This document shows positions 51,899 through 61,506 of a stretch of DNA of 64,000 nt, in pieces (the first letter of the stretch is position 1; every line of letters starts with the position of its first letter). This DNA is from Marinobacter lutaoensis (GTDB taxonomy: Bacteria; Pseudomonadota; Gammaproteobacteria; Pseudomonadales; Oleiphilaceae): contig NZ_MSCW01000004.1 in the NCBI RefSeq assembly GCF_001981305.1, positions 1 through 64,000 of the forward strand, in the 5' to 3' direction. The notes under the pieces were generated by a model. That model searched no databases and was not told the DNA's origin. It was given only the letters and a program-made list of their open reading frames with translations. A program made the translations under genes and the position numbers.

Positions 51899-53698
51899 TC
51901 ATCCGATATCCACCAGGACTTCGCCGGGCACCACCCGGTCGCCCTTGGTCACGAACACGCCCTGCACCGTGCCGGACACCGTGGCCTTGACCTCGGTTTC
52001 CATTTTCATGGCCTCGACGATCAACACCGGGTCGCCGGCCGTCACCGTGTCCCCTTCCTTCACCAGGACATCGACGATGTTGCCCGGCATGCTGGTGGTG
52101 ACATGCCCTTCCTTGGTGGCACTGGCACGGCCGCCGGATTTGGCGCCACGCTCGGCGGCGTCCGCCTCGGATTCCAGATGCACTTCCTCCGGCACCCCGT
52201 CCACCGTCATGTAAAAGCGGCGTTCGCGCTCGCTGACCGGGTTGGCGCCGGTCACGTGGATGTCGTAGGACTCGCCGTGCACGGTGATCTTGAACCGGGT
52301 CGCCACGGGGCCACCGCCTCCCGGGGTGGGCTCCGGCTCCAGCGGCTCCGGCTGCAGAGTGCCGTCACGGCGCTGCTCCAGATAGGTGCGGGCCTGATCC
52401 GGGAACATGGCGTAGGTGAGCACGTCCTCCTCACAGGTCGCCAGGTCGCCCACCTGCGTCCGCAGCTCGGCCAGCTCCCTCGGAATCAGGTTGGCGGGCC
52501 GCTCCTCGATCAGCTCCTCCTTACCCACGGCCCGCCGCTGCAGCTCCGGATCCACCGGGGCCGGAGCCTTGCCGTACCAGCCCTGCAGGTACTTCTTGAC
52601 CTCGTTGGTGATGGACTCGTAACGCTTGCCGGACAGCACGTTGATCACCGCCTGGGTACCGACGATCTGGGAGGTCGGGGTCACCAGAGGCGGATAGCCC
52701 AGGTCCTTGCGCACCCGGGGGATTTCCTCGAACACGTCCTGAATGCGCTCCAGCGCGCCCTGCTCCCGCAGCTGGTTGGCGAGGTTCGACATCATACCGC
52801 CCGGCACCTGGGACAGCAGCACCGAGGTGTCCACGCCGTTGTACTCGCTCTCAAACTGGTGGTATTTCTTGCGCACTTCCCGGAAGTGGCGGGTGGCCTT
52901 GTCCAGCAGCGCCAGGTCCAGGCCCGTGTCGTAGCCGGCGTCGTGCAGAGCCGCCACCAGGGATTCGGTGGGGGGATGGCTGGTGCCGCCGGCGAAGGCG
53001 GACAGGGCGGTGTCGATGTGATCCACCCCGGCTTCCATCGCCGCCCACTGGCACATGGGGGCCATGCCGGAGGTGGCATGGGAATGCAGGAACACCGGCA
53101 GGTTCAGTGTCTGTTTCAGTTTGCCCACCAGCTCAGCGGTGACCGCCGGCGTGAGCAGGCCGGCCATGTCCTTGATGGCGATGCTGTCGGCGCCCATGTC
53201 GGCCATCGCCTTGGCCTGCTCCAGGTAGGCGTCGATGGTGTGCACCGGGCTGACGGTGTAGCAGATCGTGCCCTGGGCATGCTTGCCGGCCTTCTTCACA
53301 GCCCGGATGCTGGTTTCCAGGTTGCGCACGTCGTTCAGGGCGTCAAAGATGCGGAACACGTCCATGCCGTTCTCGGCCGCTTTGGCGACGAAGGCTTCCA
53401 CCACGTCGTCGCCGTAATGGCGGTAGCCCAGCAGGTTCTGGCCCCGCAGCAGCATCTGCAGACGGGTGTTGGGCAGGGCCTTACGCAGGGTGCGCAGGCG
53501 TTCCCAGGGGTCTTCCTTCAGAAAGCGGACGCAGGCGTCGAAGGTGGCGCCGCCCCAGCATTCCAGCGACCAGTATCCGGCCTGGTCCAGCCACTCGCAG
53601 GCCGGCAGCATGTCTTCGGTACGCAGCCGCGTGGCAATCAGGGACTGGTGGGCGTCCCGCAGGATAACGTCAGTGATGTGAATCTTACGCTTGCTCAT
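51899..53698 (-). CDS. pycB: Pyruvate carboxylase subunit B (carboxyltransferase plus biotinyl domain)
   Basis: 599 residues. The DRE-TIM carboxyltransferase domain (1-290) starts ITDVILRDAHQSLIATRLRTEDML and contains SIAIKDMAGLLTP with the metal-binding residues. A PYC/OadA domain follows (about 300-460), then a biotinyl domain with VEAMKMETEV, whose Lys carries biotin, about 35 residues from the C-terminus. The absence of membrane OadB/OadG genes and the adjacent biotin carboxylase make the anaplerotic two-subunit pyruvate carboxylase more likely than oxaloacetate decarboxylase. Confidence 0.88.
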   Translation of the reverse strand: MSKRKIHITDVILRDAHQSLIATRLRTEDMLPACEWLDQAGYWSLECWGGATFDACVRFLKEDPWERLRTLRKALPNTRLQMLLRGQNLLGYRHYGDDVVEAFVAKAAENGMDVFRIFDALNDVRNLETSIRAVKKAGKHAQGTICYTVSPVHTIDAYLEQAKAMADMGADSIAIKDMAGLLTPAVTAELVGKLKQTLNLPVFLHSHATSGMAPMCQWAAMEAGVDHIDTALSAFAGGTSHPPTESLVAALHDAGYDTGLDLALLDKATRHFREVRKKYHQFESEYNGVDTSVLLSQVPGGMMSNLANQLREQGALERIQDVFEEIPRVRKDLGYPPLVTPTSQIVGTQAVINVLSGKRYESITNEVKKYLQGWYGKAPAPVDPELQRRAVGKEELIEERPANLIPRELAELRTQVGDLATCEEDVLTYAMFPDQARTYLEQRRDGTLQPEPLEPEPTPGGGGPVATRFKITVHGESYDIHVTGANPVSERERRFYMTVDGVPEEVHLESEADAAERGAKSGGRASATKEGHVTTSMPGNIVDVLVKEGDTVTAGDPVLIVEAMKMETEVKATVSGTVQGVFVTKGDRVVPGEVLVDIG

Positions 53699-53719
53699 GG
53701 GATCTCTCCGGTATTCTTG

Positions 53720-55141
53720 TTACAGGCCCGCCTGGGCCGCGATGGCGGCGGCAATGGCCGTGGCAATGGATTCGGGGCGGGTCTTGGTGCTGTATTCCAG
53801 CAGTTGCGGGTTGCGTTCCACGAAGCCGGTGTTGAAGTTGGCGGCCTGGAAGTCCGGGTGCTCCAGGATCTGCCGGTAATAGGGGATGGTGGTCTGGACA
53901 CCGTAGATGCCCATGTCCCCCAGCGCCCGGCGGGAACGGTCGATCAGCTCCGGCCAGTCCATGGCCCAGACGATCAGCTTGGCGCACATGGAGTCGTAGT
54001 AGGGCGGAATTTCATAACCGGTGTACATGTTGGCATCGGTACGCACACCCGGGCCACCGGCCGAGTAGTAGCGGCTGATCCGGCCGAAGCTGGGCAGGAA
54101 GCCGTTCTTGGGGTCCTCGGCGTTGATCCGGAACTGAGCCGCGAACCCACGGTAGTGGATGTCGTCCTGAGTCAGCCCCAGGGGCTCGCCGGCGGCGATG
54201 CGGATCTGCGCCTTGATGATGTCGACACCGGTGATTTCCTCGGTGATGGTGTGCTCCACCTGTACCCGGGTGTTCATTTCCATGAAGTAGAAGCTGCCGT
54301 CGTGGTCGAGCAGGAACTCCACGGTGCCGGCGTTGACGTAACCGCACTGCCGGGCCACGCGCTTGGCCAGCTCGCCGATGTGCTCCCGCTGGCTCTCCGA
54401 CAGCTGGGGCGAGGGCGCCAGCTCGATCAGCTTCTGATTGCGGCGCTGGATCGAACAGTCGCGCTCGTACAGATGCACCACGTTGCCGTGCCCGTCCGCG
54501 AGAATCTGCACCTCGATGTGACGCGGCTCGATGATGCACTTTTCCAGATACACCTCGGCGCTGCCGAAGGCCTTGGTGGCCTCGGAGATGACCCGCTCGT
54601 AGTTCTGGCGCAGTTCCTTCTCGTTGTCACACCGACGGATACCTCGGCCACCGCCGCCGGAGGTGGCCTTGAGCATCACCGGATAGCCGATCTCGGCCGC
54701 CTGGACGACGGCGTCCTCCACGTCCTTCAGGTTGCCATCGGAACCGGGCGTCACCGGCACCCCGGCGGCGATGGCGGTCTGCCGGGCCTGGGTCTTGTCA
54801 CCCATGGCGGCAATGGCCTCCGCGGACGGCCCGACGAAACGGATGCCCCGTTGCTCGCAGATGGCCGCCAACTCCGCGTTCTCGGACAGGAAGCCGTAAC
54901 CGGGATGCAGGGCATCGCAGCCGGTCTCCACCGCCAGGTTGACGATGTGATGGGGGTTGAGGTACCCGGACAGCGGGTCCTTGCTGATCTGATAGGCCTC
55001 GTCGGCCTTTTTGACATGCAGCGAATACTGATCCGCTTCAGAGTAGATGGCCACTGAGCGGATACCCAGCTCACTACAGGCCCGGGCAATCCTGACCGCT
55101 ATCTCACCGCGATTGGCGATCAGTAGCTTCCGTATAGCCAT
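53720..55141 (-). CDS. pycA: Pyruvate carboxylase subunit A (biotin carboxylase)
   Basis: 473-residue biotin carboxylase. KLLIANRGEIAVRIARAC at the N-terminus, the glycine-rich ATP loop MLKATSGGGGRGIRRC, and FYFMEMNTRVQVEHTITEEITGVDI with the catalytic Glu, Asn and Arg residues are present. The start at ATG 55141 has GGAGGA about 8 nt upstream; a TTG two codons earlier is in frame. It precedes pycB by 21 nt. Acetyl-CoA carboxylase AccC is a close relative, but the pycB neighbour decides the call. Confidence 0.88.
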   Translation of the reverse strand: MAIRKLLIANRGEIAVRIARACSELGIRSVAIYSEADQYSLHVKKADEAYQISKDPLSGYLNPHHIVNLAVETGCDALHPGYGFLSENAELAAICEQRGIRFVGPSAEAIAAMGDKTQARQTAIAAGVPVTPGSDGNLKDVEDAVVQAAEIGYPVMLKATSGGGGRGIRRCDNEKELRQNYERVISEATKAFGSAEVYLEKCIIEPRHIEVQILADGHGNVVHLYERDCSIQRRNQKLIELAPSPQLSESQREHIGELAKRVARQCGYVNAGTVEFLLDHDGSFYFMEMNTRVQVEHTITEEITGVDIIKAQIRIAAGEPLGLTQDDIHYRGFAAQFRINAEDPKNGFLPSFGRISRYYSAGGPGVRTDANMYTGYEIPPYYDSMCAKLIVWAMDWPELIDRSRRALGDMGIYGVQTTIPYYRQILEHPDFQAANFNTGFVERNPQLLEYSTKTRPESIATAIAAAIAAQAGL

Positions 55142-55305
55142 GGACAATCCTCCAGCTTGGGACGTCGGTTCGGTTAATTAATAAAGGAATGACATCCGCG
55201 AGAGACGCCACACGTTAACGATAGACCCGCCGCCGGAAAACCGGCAAACCGTCAGTTTCCGTAGCAATTTGTAACGGCGGACAGATGGACCGCCCGTGGG
55301 CGCGG

Positions 55306-56178
55306 CTACGACGCGGCCGCCAGCCGGGCCCGGGGATGAAAGCGGGCATTCACCCACAGCGAGAAAGCAATGACCGCGCCGCCGATCGCCAGACGCAGAA
55401 GGTCCGCGTCCCGGTTCCAGATCAGCAGGTTGACCAGCAGTCCGGCGGGAACCAGGGCATTGTTCATCACCGCCAGGGTGCCGGCGTCGACCCGGCACGC
55501 GCCCCGGTTCCACAGGAACAGCCCCAGGCCCGAGGCGGCGAACCCGAGCCAGGCGAGAATGCCCCACTGCAGGCCGGTACTGGGCAGCCGGTCCATGTTA
55601 CCGAAGACCAGGAACGACGGCAGGGCCACCAGCAGCGCACCCAGGAAGAAGTAGCCAAAGGTGCGAAAGGGCGGTATCTCCAGCGGGTAACGCTGCATCA
55701 GGTGCTTGTAGCCCACCTGGCCAGCGGCGAAGGTGAAGTTGGCGACCTGCAACAACAGGAAGCCGGTGATGAAATCCTGACTCAGGCCGTCGTAGCGGAT
55801 AATGCCGGCCCCGACGGTAGCGATGGCGGCGGCCAGCAGGGCCACCGGCGAGAAACGACGGGCCAGGGCATCGTCGACCAGAGTGACATACAGCGGTGTG
55901 AAAATGGTGAACAACAGCACCTCCGGTACCGTCAGGTAACCGAAGGAACGGTACAGGCACAGGTAGGTGATGCCGAACTGCAACATGCCGGTGCCGAGGA
56001 TGCCGAGCCTGAGCGCCGCCGGCACCCCTCGCCAGCGCAGGAACGGCAGAAACACCAACGCCGCGATCAGCACCCGGGTCAGCACCGCGAAGTCACTGTC
56101 GACCCGACCGGCCAGGAATTCGCCGATCAGGCTGAAGGAAAAGGCCCAGAGAATCGTTACGAAAACCAGCAATGCCAT
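55306..56178 (-). CDS. EamA/DMT-family exporter
   Basis: 290-residue protein with ten membrane helices in two EamA repeats. The first repeat has FVTILWAFSFSLIGEFLAGR and the second begins near GFLLLQVANFTFAAGQVGYKHLMQRY. This resembles the carboxylate/amino acid/amine exporters of the YtfF group. AGGAGGT lies 8 nt before ATG 56178. The substrate is unknown. Confidence 0.85.
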   Translation of the reverse strand: MALLVFVTILWAFSFSLIGEFLAGRVDSDFAVLTRVLIAALVFLPFLRWRGVPAALRLGILGTGMLQFGITYLCLYRSFGYLTVPEVLLFTIFTPLYVTLVDDALARRFSPVALLAAAIATVGAGIIRYDGLSQDFITGFLLLQVANFTFAAGQVGYKHLMQRYPLEIPPFRTFGYFFLGALLVALPSFLVFGNMDRLPSTGLQWGILAWLGFAASGLGLFLWNRGACRVDAGTLAVMNNALVPAGLLVNLLIWNRDADLLRLAIGGAVIAFSLWVNARFHPRARLAAAS

Positions 56179-56276
56179 GGCCACTCACCTCCTGTCATTC
56201 GAGGGGCGTAATGTACCCGCTTTTCGGTTAGGATGCAGGCCTGTTTTTTCCGTCAACCCAGGAACAGATCCGGCCC

Positions 56277-57674
56277 ATGGACCCAACCCACCAACCCATG
56301 CCCGAGACCCGGCGCCCCCTGCTGCCAGGCATCGTTTCGGAATGGCGCACCCTGGCCCGCCTGGGCGGCCCGATCCTGATCGCCCAGGTGGCACAGATGG
56401 CCAACGGCGTTATCGACACCGTGATGGCCGGCCATGCCAGCGCCGAGGACCTGGCCGCAGTGGGCATCGGCAGCAGCCTGTGGATGCCCCTGTTCCTGTT
56501 CTTCATGGGGACCCTGAGCGCCCTGCAGCCGATCATTTCCGGCTACCATGGCGCGGGCCAGTGGCCTCGGGTCCTGCCGGTGACCTGGCAGGGCCTGTAC
56601 CTGGCCGTGGTCAGCACGGTCCTGATGATCCTGGCGCTGATCAATGTCCAGCCGGTACTGGACCTGTTGTCCCTGGAACCGCAGACCGCCCGGGTCACCC
56701 AGGGCTACCTGGATGCCTTCGCCTGGGGCGTGCCGGCGATGCTGCTGATGGTGGCGCTGCGGGGGCTGACCGACGGCCTGGGCCATACCCGGGTGATCAT
56801 GGCCTTCTCGGTGCTCTCGACCCTGGTCAACCTGCCTCTGAATTACATCTTCATCTACGGTCGTCTGGGGCTCCCGGCCATGGGCGGCGTGGGCTGCGGC
56901 TGGGCCACCGCCATCGCCAACAGCCTGGCGGCGGTGGCGCTGCTGGTGTACCTGAACCGTAGCCGGGCGTACCGCCGCTTTCACCTGCTGACCGGCTGGA
57001 CCGCCCCGGACCGGGAGCGTCTGGGGGAGATTCTGCGCATCGGCATTCCAATCGGCTTCACCATTTTTGTGGAAGCCAGCATGTTTTCCGTGATTGCGCT
57101 GTTTCTGGCGCCGCTGGGTCCGGTGGTGGTGGCGGGGCACCAGATTGCCCTGAACGTGGTGTCGCTGCTGTTCATGCTGCCCCTGAGCCTGGGCATGGCG
57201 CTGACCCTGCGGGTCAGTTTCCTGATCGGTGCCGGCGCACCGACCACCGCCCGGCGACTGTCCCTGAGCGCCCTTGGACTGGCCGGCGTCATCGCCCTGG
57301 CGTTCGCCAGCGCTCTGCACGCCTTCGCTCCGGCCATCGCCGCCCTGTATTCCGACGAGGCGGATGTGCGCGCGGTCACCGTGACCCTGCTCGGCTTCGC
57401 CGCGCTGTTCCAGGTGGCGGACGTGGTTCAGGTTACCTGCATCAGCGCCCTGCGAGGCTATAAGGACACCCGCGTTCCCATGTTCATCATGCTGCTGTCG
57501 TTCTGGGGTATCGGCCTGCCCGTGGGTTACCTGCTGACCTTCACCGATCAGCTCTGGCCAGCCATGGGGGCGGCGGGCTTCTGGCTCGGGCTGACGGTGG
57601 GGCTGGCCACCGCCGGCCTGCTGCTGGGCTGGCGGCTGGTGCGCTATCCGGCGCTGCCCACTCAGGCCGACTGA
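56277..57674 (+). CDS. MATE-family multidrug/Na+ antiporter (NorM-like)
   Basis: 465 residues with twelve helices. The first helices read EWRTLARLGGPILIAQVAQMANGVIDTVMAGHASAEDLAAVGIGSSLWMPLFLFFMGTL, the standard MATE N-terminus. VDAF-like and GLGHTRVIM motifs follow. It exports cationic drugs or metabolites by Na+ or proton exchange. Its 3' end overlaps the convergent cyclase gene by 13 nt. Confidence 0.92.
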   Translation: MDPTHQPMPETRRPLLPGIVSEWRTLARLGGPILIAQVAQMANGVIDTVMAGHASAEDLAAVGIGSSLWMPLFLFFMGTLSALQPIISGYHGAGQWPRVLPVTWQGLYLAVVSTVLMILALINVQPVLDLLSLEPQTARVTQGYLDAFAWGVPAMLLMVALRGLTDGLGHTRVIMAFSVLSTLVNLPLNYIFIYGRLGLPAMGGVGCGWATAIANSLAAVALLVYLNRSRAYRRFHLLTGWTAPDRERLGEILRIGIPIGFTIFVEASMFSVIALFLAPLGPVVVAGHQIALNVVSLLFMLPLSLGMALTLRVSFLIGAGAPTTARRLSLSALGLAGVIALAFASALHAFAPAIAALYSDEADVRAVTVTLLGFAALFQVADVVQVTCISALRGYKDTRVPMFIMLLSFWGIGLPVGYLLTFTDQLWPAMGAAGFWLGLTVGLATAGLLLGWRLVRYPALPTQAD

Positions 57675-58666
57675 GACGCCACGGCCATCAGAACATCGGC
57701 AAAGACAATTCGGTCGCGACCGCCGGCCTTGGCCTGGTACAGCGCATCGTCGGCCCGGGCGATCCAGCTTTCCACCGTTTCGCCGTGGCGCAGCAGCGCC
57801 ACCCCGAACGACGCGGTCACCGGTCCGCCCGGGTGCTTCATATGCCGGCGCAGCACCTGTTGCAGGTGGCCCATCACCGCCTCCAGATCGGCGCCATCCA
57901 CACCCGGCAACAGCAGCACGAACTCCTCGCCACCGTAACGGAACAGCTGGTCGGACTTGCGGGTGTTCTGGTCGATCAGCGTCACCAAGTCGGTCAGCAC
58001 CTGGTCGCCAACGCTGTGACCATACTCGTCGTTGATTTTCTTGAAGTGGTCGATGTCCAGCAGCGCCAGCGCATAGGACAGGCCGGTCCGCTCGGCGTTC
58101 GCCGCCGCCATCTGCAGCTCCTCGTCCATGGAGCGGCGGTTCTTCACGCCGGTCAGCGGGTCCACCGTCGCCAGGTGCTCCAGCCGCCGGCGCTGGTTCT
58201 GGTTGCGCCGGGCGAAGACGTAGGCACAGGCACTGACCACCGCCGCCGTGGCCGCAAAGGACCACATCTGGACCGGTGACCGGAACGCCCCGCCGTGCAC
58301 CATCAGGGCCAGGATGGACAACACATTCAGGGTCACCGCGATCCGGGGTGAGGTCAGGAAAAAGGTGGTGACCAGGCAGGGGTACAGCCAGAACAGACCC
58401 GGCTCCCCGACCACGAAGCCCACCAATACCGCGCCGGAGCAGGCCACCAGAGCCAGAAACAGCCCGCTCCGGCGGGTATCCCCGGTACGCCAGGCGTAGA
58501 CCACGCCGGCGCTGATGCCCGTCAGGATGGTCAGATCGATGGCAGCGGCAAAGGGGTTACCCTGCAGAAACCGCAGCACCGCGAACGGGGTGATCCCGAG
58601 AATGGCGCTGGCGCCCAGCAGGGTAATGATGGACAGGCGGAAATCATTCCTGAGTCGGTGGAGCAT
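57662..58666 (-). CDS. Membrane-bound diguanylate cyclase
   Basis: 334 residues. About six N-terminal helices (10-152) are followed by a GGDEF domain with DPLTGVKNRRSMDEEL, LDIDHFKKINDEYGHSVGDQVL and GGEEF at 245-249. An I-site RKSD (236-239) lies five residues before, so the enzyme is probably active and feedback-inhibited by c-di-GMP. ATG 58666 follows a TTG in frame. The membrane sensing domain is not recognised. Confidence 0.9.
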   Translation of the reverse strand: MLHRLRNDFRLSIITLLGASAILGITPFAVLRFLQGNPFAAAIDLTILTGISAGVVYAWRTGDTRRSGLFLALVACSGAVLVGFVVGEPGLFWLYPCLVTTFFLTSPRIAVTLNVLSILALMVHGGAFRSPVQMWSFAATAAVVSACAYVFARRNQNQRRRLEHLATVDPLTGVKNRRSMDEELQMAAANAERTGLSYALALLDIDHFKKINDEYGHSVGDQVLTDLVTLIDQNTRKSDQLFRYGGEEFVLLLPGVDGADLEAVMGHLQQVLRRHMKHPGGPVTASFGVALLRHGETVESWIARADDALYQAKAGGRDRIVFADVLMAVASQSA

Positions 58667-58833
58667 CAAAGATATATCCAGAATGGTGTAATTCAGCGAT
58701 TTGAGAATAGCTTACGCCGGTGCGGCTGGCGCCTTGAAGCTACGATTCTTAACAATTTGTGTGGATAGCCGCACGTTCAGTGACGCTGGGAAACGGGTAC
58801 ACTGGCAGCGAACTGTATCCGAAAGGGACACAC

Positions 58834-59964
58834 GTGGAACCGGAAAGTCTCGTTCGCATCGCCCCGGGCGCCCTGGTGGTCGGCCGCCCCCTGCCCTGGA
58901 CCGTCTACGATGCCGACGGCAAGGTGCTGCTGCGCCAGGGTTACGTCATTCACAGCGAATCCCAGCTGGAGCAACTGTTCCAACGGGGCCGGTTCCGGCC
59001 GCGACGGATTCCCCGGTCCCAGGACGCCCGCGCCGACGACACTCGCGACTGCAACCCCTTCGCCGAATACGCCGGCTTCCTGCACAGCCTGGAGGGGGTA
59101 CTGACGGCCCTCACCGAACGCCAGGCCTCCGCCGAGCCGCGCCTGCTGGGCCTGGCCCGCCGGCTGGAACAGGTCTGCCAACAGTCGCCCGACGCCAGCC
59201 TCGCCCTGGTGCACCTCTACGCCGTGGCCCCCACCATCCAGGAGCAGATCCTGTTCCACGCCATCCTGTGTCAGCGGGTTGGCCAGACCCTGGCACTGGC
59301 GCCGGCCCGCCGGCTGGAGCTGGTCGCCGCCGCCCTGGCCGCCAACCTGGCCCTGGTGCCGGTGGCGGACCAGCTGAACGCATCCAGCCGGGTTCTCAGC
59401 GAACCGCAGCGCCAGGTCATCCGCAAGCACCCCGAACGGGCGGTACAGGCATTGCAGGCAGCGGGCCTCGACCGACCGACGCTGACGCGGATCATCGCCC
59501 AACACCACGAACGGTTCGACGGCGACGGCTACCCCCTGGGGCTGACCGGACACGAGCTGCTGCCGGAAGCGGAAACGCTGGCCCTGGCGGAACGCTATGT
59601 CGCGATGGTCACCCGGCGCGCCTATCGCGAGCGCCTGTCCATCCACGCCGCCCGCCAGGCCATCACCGGCCTGGCCGGTCGTGCCAGCCGGCCGGCGGTG
59701 GCCCGGGCCCTGCTTGATGTACTGGGGGAGTATCCGCCCGGCGTCCTGGTCCGGCTGGCCAGTCGCGAGATCGGGGTGGTGACCCGCCAACAGGGGCAGC
59801 CCCGGAGCCCAGTGGTGATGGCCATTGTCAACGCCGAGGGGCAGCGCTACGGCGGCTGCTTTGAACGGGACACCCGCCAGCCGGAATTCCGCATCCTTGG
59901 TCAGGAAGAGCCGGAACAGCTGCCGTCGATGGATTTCAGTCGCCTGTGGGGCCTCCGGACCTGA
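58834..59964 (+). CDS. HD-GYP-like protein with degenerate HD site
   Basis: 376-residue protein. An N-terminal domain (about 1-60; VVGRPLPWTVYDADGKVLLRQGYVIHSESQLEQLFQRGRF) is shared with many HD-GYP phosphodiesterases. The HHERFDGDGYPLGLTGHELL motif is intact. At the place where LLHDIGK is expected, the sequence is LAANLALVPVAD, so the metal-binding His and Asp are Ala and Asn. It is likely a c-di-GMP binding or adaptor protein rather than a phosphodiesterase. GTG 58834 is chosen because AAAGGGA lies 5 nt upstream. Confidence 0.85.
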   Translation: MEPESLVRIAPGALVVGRPLPWTVYDADGKVLLRQGYVIHSESQLEQLFQRGRFRPRRIPRSQDARADDTRDCNPFAEYAGFLHSLEGVLTALTERQASAEPRLLGLARRLEQVCQQSPDASLALVHLYAVAPTIQEQILFHAILCQRVGQTLALAPARRLELVAAALAANLALVPVADQLNASSRVLSEPQRQVIRKHPERAVQALQAAGLDRPTLTRIIAQHHERFDGDGYPLGLTGHELLPEAETLALAERYVAMVTRRAYRERLSIHAARQAITGLAGRASRPAVARALLDVLGEYPPGVLVRLASREIGVVTRQQGQPRSPVVMAIVNAEGQRYGGCFERDTRQPEFRILGQEEPEQLPSMDFSRLWGLRT

Positions 59965-59985
59965 TTGCCTGGAGGCCGCGCGGAG

Positions 59986-60831
59986 TCAGCGCAAGCCCAG
60001 CGCCTGGGCGTGGTGGAGCAGGTGGTCGTCGATGAAAGACGCAATGAAGAAGTAGCTGTGGTCGTAGCCACGATGCATCCGCAACTGGATGGGGTGGTGG
60101 TGCCGTTCGCAGGCGTCCACCAGTGCCTCGGGGTTCAGCTGGGTGTCCAGAAATTCATCGGCGGTGCCCTGGTCCACCAGCAGCGGCAGCCGTTCCCTGG
60201 CCTGGGGAATCAGCAAGGTGGCGTCCCACGCCGCCCAGCGCTCGCGGTCGTCCCCCAGGTAGCCGGAAAACGCCTTTTCGCCCCAGGGGCACTGAGACGG
60301 GTGGGCGATGGGGGCGAACGCCGACACGGAACGGTATCGGCCCGGGTTCCTGAGCGCGCAGACCAGCGCGCCGTGCCCCCCCATGGAGTGGCCGCTGATC
60401 GCGCGCTGGTCGGTGACCGGCAGCCGGGCCTCCACCAGCGCCGGCAGTTCCGTCACCACATAGTCGTACATCCGGTAGTGCCGGGCCCAGGGTTGCCGGG
60501 TGGCGTTGAGATAGAAGCCGGCACCGGAGCCGAAATCGTAGCTGTCGTCCTCGCCCGGCAGGTTGACGCCCCGGGGGCTGGTGTCCGGGCAGACAATGGC
60601 CAGACCCAGCTGCGCTGCCAGACGCTGGGCCCCGGCCTTCTGCATGAAATTCTGGTCGGTACAGGTCAGGCCGGACAGCCAGTACAGCACCGGCACCGGT
60701 GCCGGCTCCGGCCCCAGGGCGGCCGGCGGCAGGAACACGGCGAACTCCATGTCGCAGGCCAGCGCGTGGGAGGCATGGCGATAGCGGCGGTGTTCGCCGC
60801 CGAAGCACAGGTTGGTGGATAACAGCTCCAT
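59986..60831 (-). CDS. fghA: S-formylglutathione hydrolase
   Basis: 281-residue esterase. It has VLYWLSGLTCTDQNFMQKAGAQRLAA, DTSPRGVNLPGEDDSYDFGSGAGFYLNAT, the nucleophile in ISGHSMGGHGAL and the catalytic His in GYDHSYFFIASFIDDH, all diagnostic of FghA/esterase D. It completes glutathione-dependent formaldehyde oxidation. The usual adhC partner is not adjacent. ATG 60831 gives the normal N-terminus; upstream in-frame ATGs exist. Confidence 0.93.
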   Translation of the reverse strand: MELLSTNLCFGGEHRRYRHASHALACDMEFAVFLPPAALGPEPAPVPVLYWLSGLTCTDQNFMQKAGAQRLAAQLGLAIVCPDTSPRGVNLPGEDDSYDFGSGAGFYLNATRQPWARHYRMYDYVVTELPALVEARLPVTDQRAISGHSMGGHGALVCALRNPGRYRSVSAFAPIAHPSQCPWGEKAFSGYLGDDRERWAAWDATLLIPQARERLPLLVDQGTADEFLDTQLNPEALVDACERHHHPIQLRMHRGYDHSYFFIASFIDDHLLHHAQALGLR

Positions 60832-60862
60832 CAGGGGTCCCTTAAATGTCATCGGGTGGCTA

Positions 60863-61297
60863 TCAGTCCTCGTCGGCGCTGGCGTAGCGGGGCTGGCTGT
60901 CGCCACACCCCATCCGCGCCAGCTCGGCGAGAATCGCGGTCCGGGTCACGATACCCACCAGCCGGCCGTGGTCAACCACCGGATAGACTTTCGGCTTGCC
61001 CGCCCCCAAGTTCTGGGCCAGATCCACCACCGAGAGGTCCGGCGCGACGGTGATCGGCTGGCGAAACATCACGTCGTCCACCACCGGCTCGCCCTCGCAG
61101 TGGTAGTTGCTGACCAGCAGCGTGTGGATGCAGTCCTGCTCGGACACGAAGCCAAGCACCCGCCGCTGCCCGTCCACCACCGGCAGGCCGGTCACGTGGT
61201 TGTCGAGCAGGGCCCGAACCACATCCGTCAGCGCGGTGCCGCAGCGAATGGGCTCGATGTGGTTCCACATCACATCGGATACTCTCGGCGAATGCAT
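60863..61297 (-). CDS. CBS-pair protein
   Basis: 144 residues consisting of two CBS domains only (SDVMWNHIEPIRCGTALTDVVRALLDNHVTGLPVVDGQRRVLGFVSEQD; VDDVMFRQPITVAPDLSVVDLAQNL..YPVVDHGRLVGIVTRT). It probably binds adenine nucleotides. GAGGGG lies 6 nt before ATG 61297. It precedes fghA by 31 nt on the same strand, but no functional tie is evident. Confidence 0.87.
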   Translation of the reverse strand: MHSPRVSDVMWNHIEPIRCGTALTDVVRALLDNHVTGLPVVDGQRRVLGFVSEQDCIHTLLVSNYHCEGEPVVDDVMFRQPITVAPDLSVVDLAQNLGAGKPKVYPVVDHGRLVGIVTRTAILAELARMGCGDSQPRYASADED

Positions 61298-61506
61298 GGC
61301 CAACCCCTCAGTTCCAGACCACGGCCCGGGCAACCTCGCCCGGGCCTTCTCCTACTTGTAACCATAGGCAAAGGCGGGACAAAAGGAAATCCGTTTCCGG
61401 GAAAACGGTTTACAGAACGCTTTAGGCGACTAAACTCAATGAGTTATCCCCATAGCGGGTCAAACCATCCTGTCTTTTCATCCATGGCACAGATACGGAG
61501 AAACCC

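Noticed and set aside
52103..55057. Very long plus-strand open frame antisense to the pyruvate carboxylase genes
   Set aside because: High GC leaves long stop-free frames opposite real genes. The translated sequence is His/Gly/Val-rich low complexity without any domain, and the minus strand carries two clear enzymes.
58720..58774. Inverted repeat GTGCGGCT/AGCCGCAC with a 39-nt loop between the cyclase and HD-GYP genes, considered as a c-di-GMP riboswitch
   Set aside because: None of the conserved GEMM-I or GEMM-II core sequences are present, and an 8-bp stem with a long loop is weak in GC-rich DNA.
61391..61445. Short inverted repeats (CCGTTT/AAACGG and AACTCA-A-TGAGTT) upstream of the alanine/glycine symporter, considered as riboswitch or operator
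   Set aside because: The arms are only 6 bp each, there is no glycine-riboswitch core and no regulator nearby. They could be chance or a weak operator.
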